Assembly: GCA_024224995.1 (NCBI GenBank)
Contig: JAAENB010000544.1
Coordinates: 1-64,000, forward strand
Length of the DNA: 64,000 bases
Source of the DNA: a bacterium
Lineage (GTDB): Bacteria > Spirochaetota > UBA4802 > UBA5550
Direction: 5' to 3'
Under the pieces are notes generated by a model that worked only from the letters and a program-made list of their open reading frames with translations, was not told the origin of the DNA and ran no database searches. The position numbers and the translations under genes were made by a program. This document shows positions 38,029 to 46,346 of this stretch, in pieces (the first letter of the stretch is position 1; each line of letters begins with the position of its first letter).

Positions 38029-39549
38029 TCACGGTGCTAAAAACATTTTTTTGAGAAGGTTTTTAACTTTTTTAACAATAATAATAACAATATACCTGCT
38101 ATACCGGTAAAAAAAATTAATCCTGTTATAATCTCTATATTTAAAAGCGTTAAGCAGCTCAAGAAAAAGCTTCAGAAAATAGGAAACACCTGACAGTTTA
38201 AAAAAAGTTTTTGAATTAATAAGCCGTGCGGTTATTTTCCGGGGCAGTAATGGGATCAATAAAAAAAGCAGGTATAATTTCCTTTCATATGAAACTGAAG
38301 AATCTTTATTCTTTTCATAATGATACGGACTCATGTACCCATTTTCAAATTCGTTAATCTCTTCCCGGCTCAAGATATTCATCTTTCGCGCGATAGCAAC
38401 AATTTCGGTTTTTGGGAAATAAACAAGCCAGAACGTTGAGATCCGTGCCGGTTTATAGTTTGCATAAAAGCGGGCGGCTTCAACCTGCTGCTCCCGCCCT
38501 TCACCCGGGAACCCAAAGATATGATTCACCTGGTAGGGAAGTTGATATTTTTCACAGAGGAGCAGAGCTCTTTTAATTTCTTCATTTGTTTCGGGCCTTT
38601 TTAGAATTTTTTTTCTCACCTCTTCATTAACAGATTGTATTCCCAGTTCAACCCGTATACATCCCGTATCCTTGAGTTTTTTTACAATTTCATCATCCAT
38701 ATACCGAACATGTGAAATTATCATATACGGCAATTGAACCTGTTCATTATAAAGAGATAAAAATTCATTCAGCCAATTTTTATCCGTGGTAAAAACATCA
38801 TCAAAAAAGTTTACTGATTTAATAGAGTAGCATTCTTTAGCTCTGAGAAGCTCGTTAATAACATTTCCAGGACTTCTCCATCGAAGATACTTCCCCTTGC
38901 CGCGGTATAGTTTTCGATAAATACTGGTACAGCAAAATGTACAGTTATACGGGCAGCCCCGGGAAGCCATTATTTTATAATTCCGTTTAATATCGATGTG
39001 CCCCTTAAAAAGCTCCATATCCGTAAAAGGCAATTCATCAAGATTTTTTATAAACGGCCTGATTGGATTTTTAATGATGCCATCTGCATGCTTAAACCAG
39101 GTATTTTTTACGCTGAAATAGTCTTTACCGGCAGCCATAAGATTCACCAGTTCCGGAAATGATTCAACGCCTTCACCGATATTAATCATGTCTACGGACT
39201 TTTCTTGAATAACAATTTCAGGAACTGATGTGGGGTGTATCCCGCCGAAAATTATCGGAGTATCAATAAGAGATTTAATAGTATCTGCCATTTCAAGAGC
39301 CCATCGATACGTATTCGTCATTACGGAGAACGCGATAAGCCGGGGTTCATACGCAACAATATCGGCAATGATATTCTTCCTGATATTAAATATAGTACCC
39401 AGGCGAGGGCTTTCAAAAATATGCCCATCATTAAAAAGTGAGGGATCGTAAAAAAGCTTTACCTCATGTCCATGCTGCTTCACGATTGAACTTAGAATTC
39501 CAATAGAAAGCGGACTCCCCGGTCCCATTGCAACAAAGGCTATTTTCAT
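38029..39549 (-). CDS. B12-binding-domain radical SAM protein
   Basis: Its 506 residues comprise the B12-type N-terminus (PLSIGILSSIVKQHGHEV, IIFGGIHPTS, GEGVESFPEL), IMASRGCPYNCTFC (Cys199, Cys203, Cys206), an ELGIQSVNEEV segment, and a basic, hydrophobic C-terminal tail with a probable membrane-associated helix near 490. AAAGGAGATAT directly before the ATG is a strong ribosome binding site, and this site overlaps the tail of a gene relic (39562-39600). The substrate is unknown. Confidence 0.87.
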   Translation of the reverse strand: MKIAFVAMGPGSPLSIGILSSIVKQHGHEVKLFYDPSLFNDGHIFESPRLGTIFNIRKNIIADIVAYEPRLIAFSVMTNTYRWALEMADTIKSLIDTPIIFGGIHPTSVPEIVIQEKSVDMINIGEGVESFPELVNLMAAGKDYFSVKNTWFKHADGIIKNPIRPFIKNLDELPFTDMELFKGHIDIKRNYKIMASRGCPYNCTFCCTSIYRKLYRGKGKYLRWRSPGNVINELLRAKECYSIKSVNFFDDVFTTDKNWLNEFLSLYNEQVQLPYMIISHVRYMDDEIVKKLKDTGCIRVELGIQSVNEEVRKKILKRPETNEEIKRALLLCEKYQLPYQVNHIFGFPGEGREQQVEAARFYANYKPARISTFWLVYFPKTEIVAIARKMNILSREEINEFENGYMSPYHYEKNKDSSVSYERKLYLLFLLIPLLPRKITARLINSKTFFKLSGVSYFLKLFLELLNAFKYRDYNRINFFYRYSRYIVIIIVKKVKNLLKKMFLAP

Positions 39550-39561
39550 ATATCTCCTTTT

Positions 39562-39600
39562 TTAACCATTTATACAAGATATACCCAACCGGGAAGATTT
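39562..39600 (-). pseudogene. Relic of the C-terminus of a 35161-type membrane protein gene
   Basis: Read on the minus strand, these codons give KSSRLGISCING and a stop, matching KDSRLGIYYITG near the end of the protein at 35161. The DNA match includes an exact 16-base core (TTCCCGGTTGGGTATA) and continues weakly past the stop codon. The 56-base upstream repeat of that gene recurs only 17 bases away, so almost all of a second gene copy has been deleted between its tail and its upstream region. Confidence 0.6.
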
Positions 39601-39617
39601 ACTACAAAGAAGAAGAC

Positions 39618-39673
39618 TGTCCAGTATTTTTTAATATGATTAACAAATACTTATAAAGTGTGGGGTAAATCCG
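39618..39673. repeat. 56-base dispersed repeat, copy 2
   Basis: Second copy of the repeat at 36846-36901, with four substitutions and no gap. Here it lies between the gene relic at 39562 and the promoter of the CDP-sugar genes, about 90 bases before the rfbF start codon. Confidence 0.75.
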
Positions 39674-39707
39674 GATATATTAGTTTTTTGTAAATTTCCT
39701 TGACAAT

Positions 39708-39737
39708 TTGATTGTTTAGTTACTTGATTTATATGAT
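39708..39737 (+). promoter_or_regulatory. Sigma-70-like promoter for the CDP-sugar operon
   Basis: TTGATT (39708-39713) and TATGAT (39732-39737) are spaced 18 bases apart, giving a start near 39744 and a leader of about 20 bases to the rfbF ATG. A TTGACA at 39700-39705 is close by but does not have a matching -10 box at normal spacing. Confidence 0.4.
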
Positions 39738-39763
39738 ATTTGATTAACAAAGGCCAAACTTCT

Positions 39764-40534
39764 ATGAAAGTAGTAATTCTTGCCGGCGGTTATGGGACAC
39801 GGTTATCGGAAGAAACCGGGATAAAACCCAAGACAATGGTTGAAATCGGGGGGAAACCAATTTTATGGCATATCATGAAAATATATTCATATTATGGTTT
39901 CAATGATTTTATTGTCTGCCTGGGCTATAAAGGATACCAGGTAAAAGAATATTTTCATAATTATTATCTCCATCTTTGTGATTTAACCATAAACCTGGAA
40001 AACAATACCGCCCACTACCACCGCCTGGAAACCGATCCCTGGAACGTCACCCTTATTGATACCGGCCTGGATACCCAAACAGGAGGACGAATAAAACGGA
40101 TTCAGCCATATGTAAATAATGAAACCTTTATGCTCACCTATGGAGATGGGCTTTCAAATATAAATTTAAATAAATTGTTACAATTCCACAAAGAACACGG
40201 TAAATACGCGACATTAACTTCAGCTTTAAAATCGGAACGGTTCGGCTCGCTTGAGGTAGATGAACAGAACCAGGTTACCGTTTTTAAAGAAAAACCGGAT
40301 GGACACGGAACAAAGATCAATGGCGGGTTTTTTATCCTGGAGCCTCAAATTTTTGATTATATTTCAAATGATGAATCCAGCTGGGAAAAAGAACCATTGG
40401 AAAACATAGCGAAAGATAACCAGTTAATGGCATACCATCATGATGATTTTTGGCAGCCAATGGATATTCTTCACGACAAAAGAAAACTGGAATCTTTATG
40501 GAGCAGCGGGAAAGCGCCATGGAAACTCTGGTAA
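39764..40534 (+). CDS. rfbF: Glucose-1-phosphate cytidylyltransferase
   Basis: It converts glucose 1-phosphate and CTP to CDP-glucose, the first step to CDP-linked 6-deoxy and 3,6-dideoxy sugars. The nucleotidyltransferase signature is MKVVILAGGYGTRLSEETG with IKPKTMVEIGGKPILWHIMK; LTYGDGLSN binds metal and substrate. At 256 residues it has the family's usual length. ATG at 39764 is chosen with AAAGG upstream rather than the TTG at 39740. It is the first gene of a plus-strand operon with rfbG (22 bases downstream), a reductase and a glycosyltransferase. Confidence 0.95.
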   Translation: MKVVILAGGYGTRLSEETGIKPKTMVEIGGKPILWHIMKIYSYYGFNDFIVCLGYKGYQVKEYFHNYYLHLCDLTINLENNTAHYHRLETDPWNVTLIDTGLDTQTGGRIKRIQPYVNNETFMLTYGDGLSNINLNKLLQFHKEHGKYATLTSALKSERFGSLEVDEQNQVTVFKEKPDGHGTKINGGFFILEPQIFDYISNDESSWEKEPLENIAKDNQLMAYHHDDFWQPMDILHDKRKLESLWSSGKAPWKLW

Positions 40535-40556
40535 CACAATAATCCGGCAGGCTGTT

Positions 40557-41648
40557 ATGCTTTTTAATAATATCTATAAAAACAGGAAAGTTCTGGTCAC
40601 GGGGCATACCGGCTTTAAAGGCTCCTGGCTCGCTTTATGGCTAAAACAGGTGGGAGCGGACGTTCTCGGCTATTCTTTGGAACCAAACACCAATCCAAAT
40701 CATTTTTCTTTAATTGATTGCGCAATCGAATCCGCTATTGGGGATATATGCGACACGAAAAAATTACATGCCGCTTTCAATACATTCAAACCCGAAATAG
40801 TATTCCACCTGGCGGCTCAAACCATTGTGAGAGCTTCTTATGCTGACCCTGTTGAAACATTTAAAACAAATGTTATGGGGACTTTAAACATTTTTGAAGC
40901 ATGCAAAAATGCCGGTTCCGTAAAGGCACTTATCAACATTACCAGTGATAAGTGCTATGAAAATAAAGAATGGGACCGGGGATACCGGGAAAATGATCCC
41001 CTTGGCGGTTATGATCCCTACAGTGCTTCCAAAGGCTGTTCGGAAATTTTAACATCCTCCTATAGAAATTCATTTTTTAACCCGGAACAATACGGAACAG
41101 TACATACAACTCTTCTTGCCAGTGCCAGGGCCGGCAATGTTATTGGCGGCGGGGATTGGGCCCGGGACCGTTTAATTCCCGACATTATGCGGACACTGGA
41201 AAATAAAAAAAAAGTTATAATCAGGTACCCGGACGCGATCCGGCCCTGGCAGCATGTACTTGAACCATTAAGCGGCTATTTACATTTAGGGCAAAAGCTT
41301 TTGGAGGGACAAAAACAATATGCGGGGCCATGGAATTTCGGACCACAAGCCGGGGAAGAGTTACGCGTTAGCGAAGTAATACAGTATATTAAACGATCAC
41401 TGGATACTATACAGTATAACGTTGAGACCAATCCCAAAAATCCTCATGAAGCAAACATTTTAAGACTTGATTCGACAAAGGCAAATACCCTGCTTAATTG
41501 GAATAGCCTGTGGACAAGTAAAATAAGCCTGGATAAAACAATTAAATGGTATAAAACGCTTTATGAAGAAAAAAACGTTATTTCCTCCTCTCAGCTCAAT
41601 GAATATATAGAAGACGCCATGAAATCCGGTCTTGATTGGGCAAAATAA
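40557..41648 (+). CDS. rfbG: CDP-glucose 4,6-dehydratase
   Basis: It turns CDP-glucose into CDP-4-keto-6-deoxyglucose. The NAD-binding VLVTGHTGFKGSWLALWL, the catalytic Y-x-x-x-K in DPYSASKGCSE and the RAGNVIGGGDWARDRLIPD segment are characteristic. ATG at 40557, preceded by GGCAGG, gives 363 residues, the expected length; the frame stays open upstream but within rfbF. The stop codon abuts the next start codon (TAAATG). Confidence 0.95.
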   Translation: MLFNNIYKNRKVLVTGHTGFKGSWLALWLKQVGADVLGYSLEPNTNPNHFSLIDCAIESAIGDICDTKKLHAAFNTFKPEIVFHLAAQTIVRASYADPVETFKTNVMGTLNIFEACKNAGSVKALINITSDKCYENKEWDRGYRENDPLGGYDPYSASKGCSEILTSSYRNSFFNPEQYGTVHTTLLASARAGNVIGGGDWARDRLIPDIMRTLENKKKVIIRYPDAIRPWQHVLEPLSGYLHLGQKLLEGQKQYAGPWNFGPQAGEELRVSEVIQYIKRSLDTIQYNVETNPKNPHEANILRLDSTKANTLLNWNSLWTSKISLDKTIKWYKTLYEEKNVISSSQLNEYIEDAMKSGLDWAK

Positions 41649-42581
41649 ATGGCAACAATATTAATTACCGGGGCAACAGGATTTCTGGGAAGCCGTTTGG
41701 TTGAACTGTTTCTCTCTCAAGGACATTCCATAGTAATCTTAAAAAGAAGTTTTTCAGATACCTGGCGAATCAATGCTTTTAAAAAAAGTATAAGGGCTTA
41801 TGATACCGATCAAATTGACATGGAAAAAGTTTTCAATGAGAATCAAATTGACCTGGTAATACACGCGGCAACCAATTACGGAAGAGATAATGAAAAAAAT
41901 AATAACTCATTTATTGATGTGGTTAATTCAAACCTTATGTTCCCGCTTAAACTTCTGGATTTATCAATACAATATAAAGTAAAATATTTTATTAATACCG
42001 ATACTTTTATGAATAAATTTAATAATCCCGGGGGGAACTATCTTAATTCATATAGAATTACAAAAAAACAGTTCTTACAATGGTTAGTTCAATATAGCAC
42101 GAACATTCCCGTAATTAATATCAGGCTGGAACATTTATTCGGCCCCAAAGACAGCAGCACAAAATTTGTTACCAGCATGATTTACAGCATGCTCACAAAC
42201 CAGGCCGGAATTGACTTAACACCCGGCAAACAGCTGCGTGATTTTATATTTATAACAGATGCGGTAAACGCGTATGGGCATATTGTACGCAACCTGGGAA
42301 GCATTAGAGGTTCCTATAACGAATTTGAACTGGGAACAGGTATCTCATATTCAATTGAGCATTTTCTTTTAACAATACAGAAACTCATAAAAAGCAGGAG
42401 TAAACTCAACTTCGGCTCACTGCCCTATAGAGAAAATGAAATAATGGATTCCACGGCTAATCTATCCGCATTAGAAAAACTTGGATGGAAACCGCGAATA
42501 TCAATTGAAGATGGGTTACATAAGACTATTGAATATTATAGATCAGTATACCGGGAGAAAAAACAAAATGAAATTAATTAG
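41649..42581 (+). CDS. RfbJ-like CDP-sugar reductase (CDP-abequose/paratose synthase-like SDR)
   Basis: This is an extended short-chain dehydrogenase/reductase: ITGATGFLGSRL binds the dinucleotide, Tyr and Lys of SYRITKKQF form the catalytic pair. The string FPLKLLDLSIQYKVKYFINT and the RLEHLFGPKDSSTKF / RDFIFITDAVNAY region resemble CDP-abequose synthase (RfbJ). That enzyme reduces the 4-keto group of CDP-3,6-dideoxyhexulose. The 3-dehydrase RfbH that makes its substrate is not in this window, so it may act on CDP-4-keto-6-deoxyglucose directly, or rfbH may lie elsewhere. The end overlaps the next gene by 14 bases. Confidence 0.8.
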   Translation: MATILITGATGFLGSRLVELFLSQGHSIVILKRSFSDTWRINAFKKSIRAYDTDQIDMEKVFNENQIDLVIHAATNYGRDNEKNNNSFIDVVNSNLMFPLKLLDLSIQYKVKYFINTDTFMNKFNNPGGNYLNSYRITKKQFLQWLVQYSTNIPVINIRLEHLFGPKDSSTKFVTSMIYSMLTNQAGIDLTPGKQLRDFIFITDAVNAYGHIVRNLGSIRGSYNEFELGTGISYSIEHFLLTIQKLIKSRSKLNFGSLPYRENEIMDSTANLSALEKLGWKPRISIEDGLHKTIEYYRSVYREKKQNEIN

Positions 42582-43500
42582 CATTGTAACGCCATGCTAT
42601 AATGAAGAAGAAAATATTCACGCTTTATATGAAAAAGTAAAAGAGATTGTTAGCGTTTATAAAAAAAAATATACCTTTGAGCATATCTTTATTGATAACT
42701 GCTCAACAGACAGGACAACTGGTATTCTAAAAGCAATATGCAAAAAAGACAAAAACGTTAAACTTATTGTTAACTCCAAAAATTTCGGTTTTATTCGCTC
42801 GCAATACCACGGATTATTACAGGGAAAAGGAAGGGCCGTCATTTTACTTGCCGCCGATTTCCAGGATCCTCCGGAGTTGATTACTGATTTCATAAAAAAA
42901 TGGGAAGAAGGGTATACAATTGTTACCGGGATAAAAAATAAAAGCAATGAAAACATGCTCATGTACTGTATTCGAAAGGTATATTATTTTATAATCAATA
43001 AAATTTCCGAAACGGAACAACTTAAAAATTTTACCGGTTTTGGCTTATACGACAAAAAAATTATTGAGATATTAGCAGGTTTTAATGATTCCTATCCGTA
43101 TTTAAGAGGCACTATTAGCGAAATCGGGTTTAAAAGAGCCGATATACCATTTACCCAGCCCAAACGAGAAAAAGGAAAATCAAAATTCAGCTTTTATTCG
43201 CTCTATGACGTTGCAATGGCCGGATTCGTTAATCATTCAAAAGTTCCGTTACGAATGGCTGTTATTCTCGGTTTTGTTACGGCACTACTGTGCATTGTTG
43301 CGGCAGTACTATACCTGGTTTATGCAGTACTCCACCGGGACTCATTTAAAACAGGGATCGCCCCCCTGGTTATGGCAATACTTTTTATAGCATCACTGCA
43401 ATTTATATTTATTGGATTGCTTGGTGAATATATATCGGCGCTATTTACTGAGGTTAAGAACAGGCCGCATGTGATTGAAAGCGAAAGAATAAACTTCTAA
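42568..43500 (+). CDS. GtrB/DPM1-like glycosyltransferase with two C-terminal membrane segments
   Basis: It likely moves a sugar from a nucleotide donor to polyprenyl phosphate at the cytoplasmic membrane. The GT2 start SIVTPCYNEEENI, the donor motif AADFQDPPELI, FTGFGLYDKKIIEIL and two strong hydrophobic helices (about 230-255 and 265-290) with FIGLLGEYISALFTEVKNRP are typical of GtrB/Bactoprenol glucosyltransferases. ATG at 42568 has GGGAG upstream. As the last gene after rfbF, rfbG and the RfbJ-like reductase, it probably loads the CDP-sugar product onto the lipid carrier used by the GT-C-like proteins. Confidence 0.9.
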   Translation: MKLISIVTPCYNEEENIHALYEKVKEIVSVYKKKYTFEHIFIDNCSTDRTTGILKAICKKDKNVKLIVNSKNFGFIRSQYHGLLQGKGRAVILLAADFQDPPELITDFIKKWEEGYTIVTGIKNKSNENMLMYCIRKVYYFIINKISETEQLKNFTGFGLYDKKIIEILAGFNDSYPYLRGTISEIGFKRADIPFTQPKREKGKSKFSFYSLYDVAMAGFVNHSKVPLRMAVILGFVTALLCIVAAVLYLVYAVLHRDSFKTGIAPLVMAILFIASLQFIFIGLLGEYISALFTEVKNRPHVIESERINF

Positions 43501-43508
43501 TATACGAA

Positions 43509-45713
43509 CTATTGCTTTCGGAATAACCGTTTCCATGTGAGCTTTCCAATGAGCGCAACTCCCTCCAGGAAAATCTTCCCGGACATTTTAGACTCTCCAA
43601 CGGTCCGTTCTACAAAAAAAATGGGAATCTCTTTTATTGAACCACCTGCTCTTTTTACATAATACGAACACTCTATCTGGAATGCAAAACCTTTTGACAC
43701 GATCGCATCCAGGTCAATACTCTCAAGAAACGAACGCTGATAACACTTATACCCGGTTGTGACATCGGAAAGGTTTATGCCAATAAGCTTATTAACACAC
43801 CATTTGGTTAATTTCGATTGAACGTTGCGCCAGACTCCCCTGTTCTTAATACTCACCCGTTTCAAAAAACGAGATCCCGTAACAAGGTTATAATACTGCG
43901 CGTAATGAAGAAAAAGCGGCATATATTCAGGATTATGCGACAAATCAGCGTCCATTTCAAAGATATAATCAACATCATACTGCGCTAAAACGAATTTAAA
44001 CGCCTCTTTATAGGCAAGTCCCAACCCCCGTTCTCCCTTCCGGTGAATACACCGAACGCGGGGATACTGTTCCGACATGGCATTAGCTGCCTCAGCGGTT
44101 CCATCAGGTGAATTATCATCAACAATAATAATATAAGCTTCCGGCAGCATTGCCGCCACTCCGGCAACTGTTTTTTCAATAACATCTTTTTCATTGTAGG
44201 TAGGAATAATAACCGCTGTCTTTTTCTGCCTGGCATCAGGAAGGAAAAGACTGCTTCTTTTAAGATACATTTCCGCTTCCGCAGTATCTGTTTGCACGTA
44301 AGAATAAAGACGGCTTCTGTTGATAATCATTTTAACGGCTACCCGGACATACCTGAGCAGTTCGTTAAACGCTTTTAACTGGCGCAATCGTCTAAAAATT
44401 ATTTTTGGCCGAAAATAAAATCTAAAATAAAACTCTTTAACCAGGGAAGCCTTTTCTTTCTCCGTTAACTCAGCCCAGGGAGCCGGGATGCGTTCATCAA
44501 TTTTAAAGCCCAGGACATGGTCACGCCAGAAATCAATACCGGTTTCTTTAATAACAGACTGGTCGAGCTCCGTTCCCGGTTTTGCTATTGTCCGGCACAC
44601 CTGGATAAAATCAAGATCAAGCTCTTTGGCAAACCGTACAGACCTCATCACCGTCTCCCGGGAATCCCCGGCATTACCGATCATGAAAAATCCCATTGCG
44701 CGGATACCGAATTTTTTCGTGAGCGCAATAGCCTCCCGGACTTTTCCGGGAACAATCTCTTTCTTTACTCCATTGAGTACTTCCTGGTCAACTGATTCAA
44801 TCCCATAGTATATTTGCCGGCACCCGGCCGCGGCAGCTTCCCGCAATATCTCTTCATCAACAACATCAACACGAGCACGGCAGGCCCACTCAATATCCAG
44901 GTCCAATTCCCGAAGCTGCCGCAATAATTCCAGGATCCGCTTCCGGGGCATAAACAGTACAGCATCAAAAAACTCAATCTCCCGTACACCAAAATCATAA
45001 TAACACGTTTTTATCTCTTCAATAACACTTTCCGGGGACCTGGCCCGGTAAGCGGAAGGAATAGCGCAGAAACTGCACTGGAACGGACATCCTGTACTGG
45101 TGAGAATAATAGTAAAATTCTTTCTCTGGGAAATAAAGGAATGATATTTGTCATTAGGCAGCAGGTGGCGTGCCGGAAAGGGATATGAATCAAAATCGAT
45201 CACTTTCTCCGAAGGAGAATTCATCCGGATTTCACCGGTACCGGTTTTGTACCCCAGCCCCGGAATAGCAGTAAAATCCTCATCATTTTCCAGGGCGCAT
45301 AAAAATTGGGGCAGCGATTCTATACTTTCTCCAATGATACCATAATCAATCTCATCGTTCATAAGGGTTTCCACCGGGTACAGGGTCATATTCACCCCCC
45401 CGGTAAAAACAGGCACATTCAACCGTGATTTTAAATACCGGACCCATTCCAGGGAATCATGAAAATGATACGTTTCACTTCGAAATCCAAGCATATGCGG
45501 CTTGAATTCTTCCAGCTGTTTTAACGCGTCCTTTTTCGTCAGGGAAAGCGCCCGTGTATCCAGGAGGACTACTTCATGCCCATGCTGCTCAAGGATCGCG
45601 GCAACATACGCCAGGATTATTGGCGGAGCAAGGCAAAATTCCTCATCAACGGTTCTCAAATTCTCCGAAAATATTTTCGGTTCATATGAAGGAAATATTA
45701 ATGCTATACGCAA
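43509..45713 (-). CDS. Fusion: B12-type radical SAM protein + DPM1-like family 2 glycosyltransferase
   Basis: Residues 1-145 are a cobalamin-binding-type domain (PPIILAYVAAILEQHGHEVV, VPVFTGGVNMT). Residues 200-440 are a radical SAM core with STGCPFQCSFC (Cys209, Cys213, Cys216) and YGIESVDQEVL. From about 498 to the end is a complete dolichol-phosphate-mannose-synthase-like domain: AVIIPTYNEKDVI, VDDNSPDGTAEAA, FEMDADLSHNPEY, then a TTGYKCYQRSFLESI segment. No C-terminal membrane helices are seen. One protein could modify a sugar or polyprenyl lipid by radical chemistry and transfer it. It is the last gene of the minus-strand Hxs/carbamoyltransferase operon, 26 bases after the DUF5989 gene. 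Confidence 0.88.
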   Translation of the reverse strand: MRIALIFPSYEPKIFSENLRTVDEEFCLAPPIILAYVAAILEQHGHEVVLLDTRALSLTKKDALKQLEEFKPHMLGFRSETYHFHDSLEWVRYLKSRLNVPVFTGGVNMTLYPVETLMNDEIDYGIIGESIESLPQFLCALENDEDFTAIPGLGYKTGTGEIRMNSPSEKVIDFDSYPFPARHLLPNDKYHSFISQRKNFTIILTSTGCPFQCSFCAIPSAYRARSPESVIEEIKTCYYDFGVREIEFFDAVLFMPRKRILELLRQLRELDLDIEWACRARVDVVDEEILREAAAAGCRQIYYGIESVDQEVLNGVKKEIVPGKVREAIALTKKFGIRAMGFFMIGNAGDSRETVMRSVRFAKELDLDFIQVCRTIAKPGTELDQSVIKETGIDFWRDHVLGFKIDERIPAPWAELTEKEKASLVKEFYFRFYFRPKIIFRRLRQLKAFNELLRYVRVAVKMIINRSRLYSYVQTDTAEAEMYLKRSSLFLPDARQKKTAVIIPTYNEKDVIEKTVAGVAAMLPEAYIIIVDDNSPDGTAEAANAMSEQYPRVRCIHRKGERGLGLAYKEAFKFVLAQYDVDYIFEMDADLSHNPEYMPLFLHYAQYYNLVTGSRFLKRVSIKNRGVWRNVQSKLTKWCVNKLIGINLSDVTTGYKCYQRSFLESIDLDAIVSKGFAFQIECSYYVKRAGGSIKEIPIFFVERTVGESKMSGKIFLEGVALIGKLTWKRLFRKQ

Positions 45714-45739
45714 AGCATATTCTCCTCAGTATCCAGGGA

Positions 45740-45898
45740 TCAAAATAAGGTGTAAATAAAGGGTGAAATAGCCGATCCGTGAGTCATTATTATTAGAATC
45801 CCTAATAATGCTAAAAAAATTAAGATCGGAAGCAGCCACCATTTTTTACGGACTTTTAAAAAGTCCCATAACTCCGAAAGTATTGATACTTTTGACAT
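45740..45898 (-). CDS. Small DUF5989/SxtK-like membrane protein
   Basis: It has 52 residues with a conserved FLKVRKKWWLLPI stretch, one membrane helix and a THGSAISPFIYTLF tail, which is the DUF5989 pattern. ATG at 45898 has AGGAGT six bases upstream; the frame is open to 45937 but that would overlap the previous gene. Proteins of this type sit next to carbamoyltransferases and SxtJ-like proteins, as in the saxitoxin cluster (sxtK). Their biochemical role is unknown; a membrane scaffold for the carbamoyltransferase is an inference. Confidence 0.85.
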   Translation of the reverse strand: MSKVSILSELWDFLKVRKKWWLLPILIFLALLGILIIMTHGSAISPFIYTLF

Positions 45899-45920
45899 AG
45901 ACACTCCTAATGGCTTATCA

Positions 45921-46346
45921 TCAAAACTGCCGTTCATACTCGTTACGAATACGTTCTTCCTCTTTCCTGTTATTCCAATAACCAGTTTGCGATTTCTTAT
46001 CTTTTACGTCAAGAAAGTCAAGAAACCGGCGCCCAAATAACCTCAAAATTAAACCTATAGGAGTTAGTACCAGGTAGAATAAAAGAGTCAATAATACCCG
46101 GGACATAAACCAGCTCAAAATTATTGAAAATCCCATCCATAGCATATACAGGGGTTTAAGAATAACAGGGGCCGTAATCCCAATCAGCAAGAAACCGGCC
46201 CCGGAAGCCGCAAAATGCAGGAACCCGGCCCGGTCTTTCAAGAACAGGACAGCGGCCACAACCAGCAAAACCCCAGCCATTATAAAAGAAAAATTTCGTA
46301 AATCCTTTCGTGCCGTGCGAATAGCTTTTATTTCATCAACTATCAT
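45921..46346 (-). CDS. SxtJ-family membrane protein
   Basis: This is a 141-residue protein with four hydrophobic segments (about 25-37, 45-65, 72-90, 92-112) and a charged C-terminus (GYWNNRKEEERIRNEYERQF). The pattern, with PLYMLWMGFSIILSWF and GLILRLFGRRFLD, is that of the SxtJ family. It overlaps the carbamoyltransferase gene by 11 bases and is followed by the DUF5989 gene, giving the order known from sxtI-sxtJ-sxtK. The function in the family is not known. Confidence 0.88.
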   Translation of the reverse strand: MIVDEIKAIRTARKDLRNFSFIMAGVLLVVAAVLFLKDRAGFLHFAASGAGFLLIGITAPVILKPLYMLWMGFSIILSWFMSRVLLTLLFYLVLTPIGLILRLFGRRFLDFLDVKDKKSQTGYWNNRKEEERIRNEYERQF

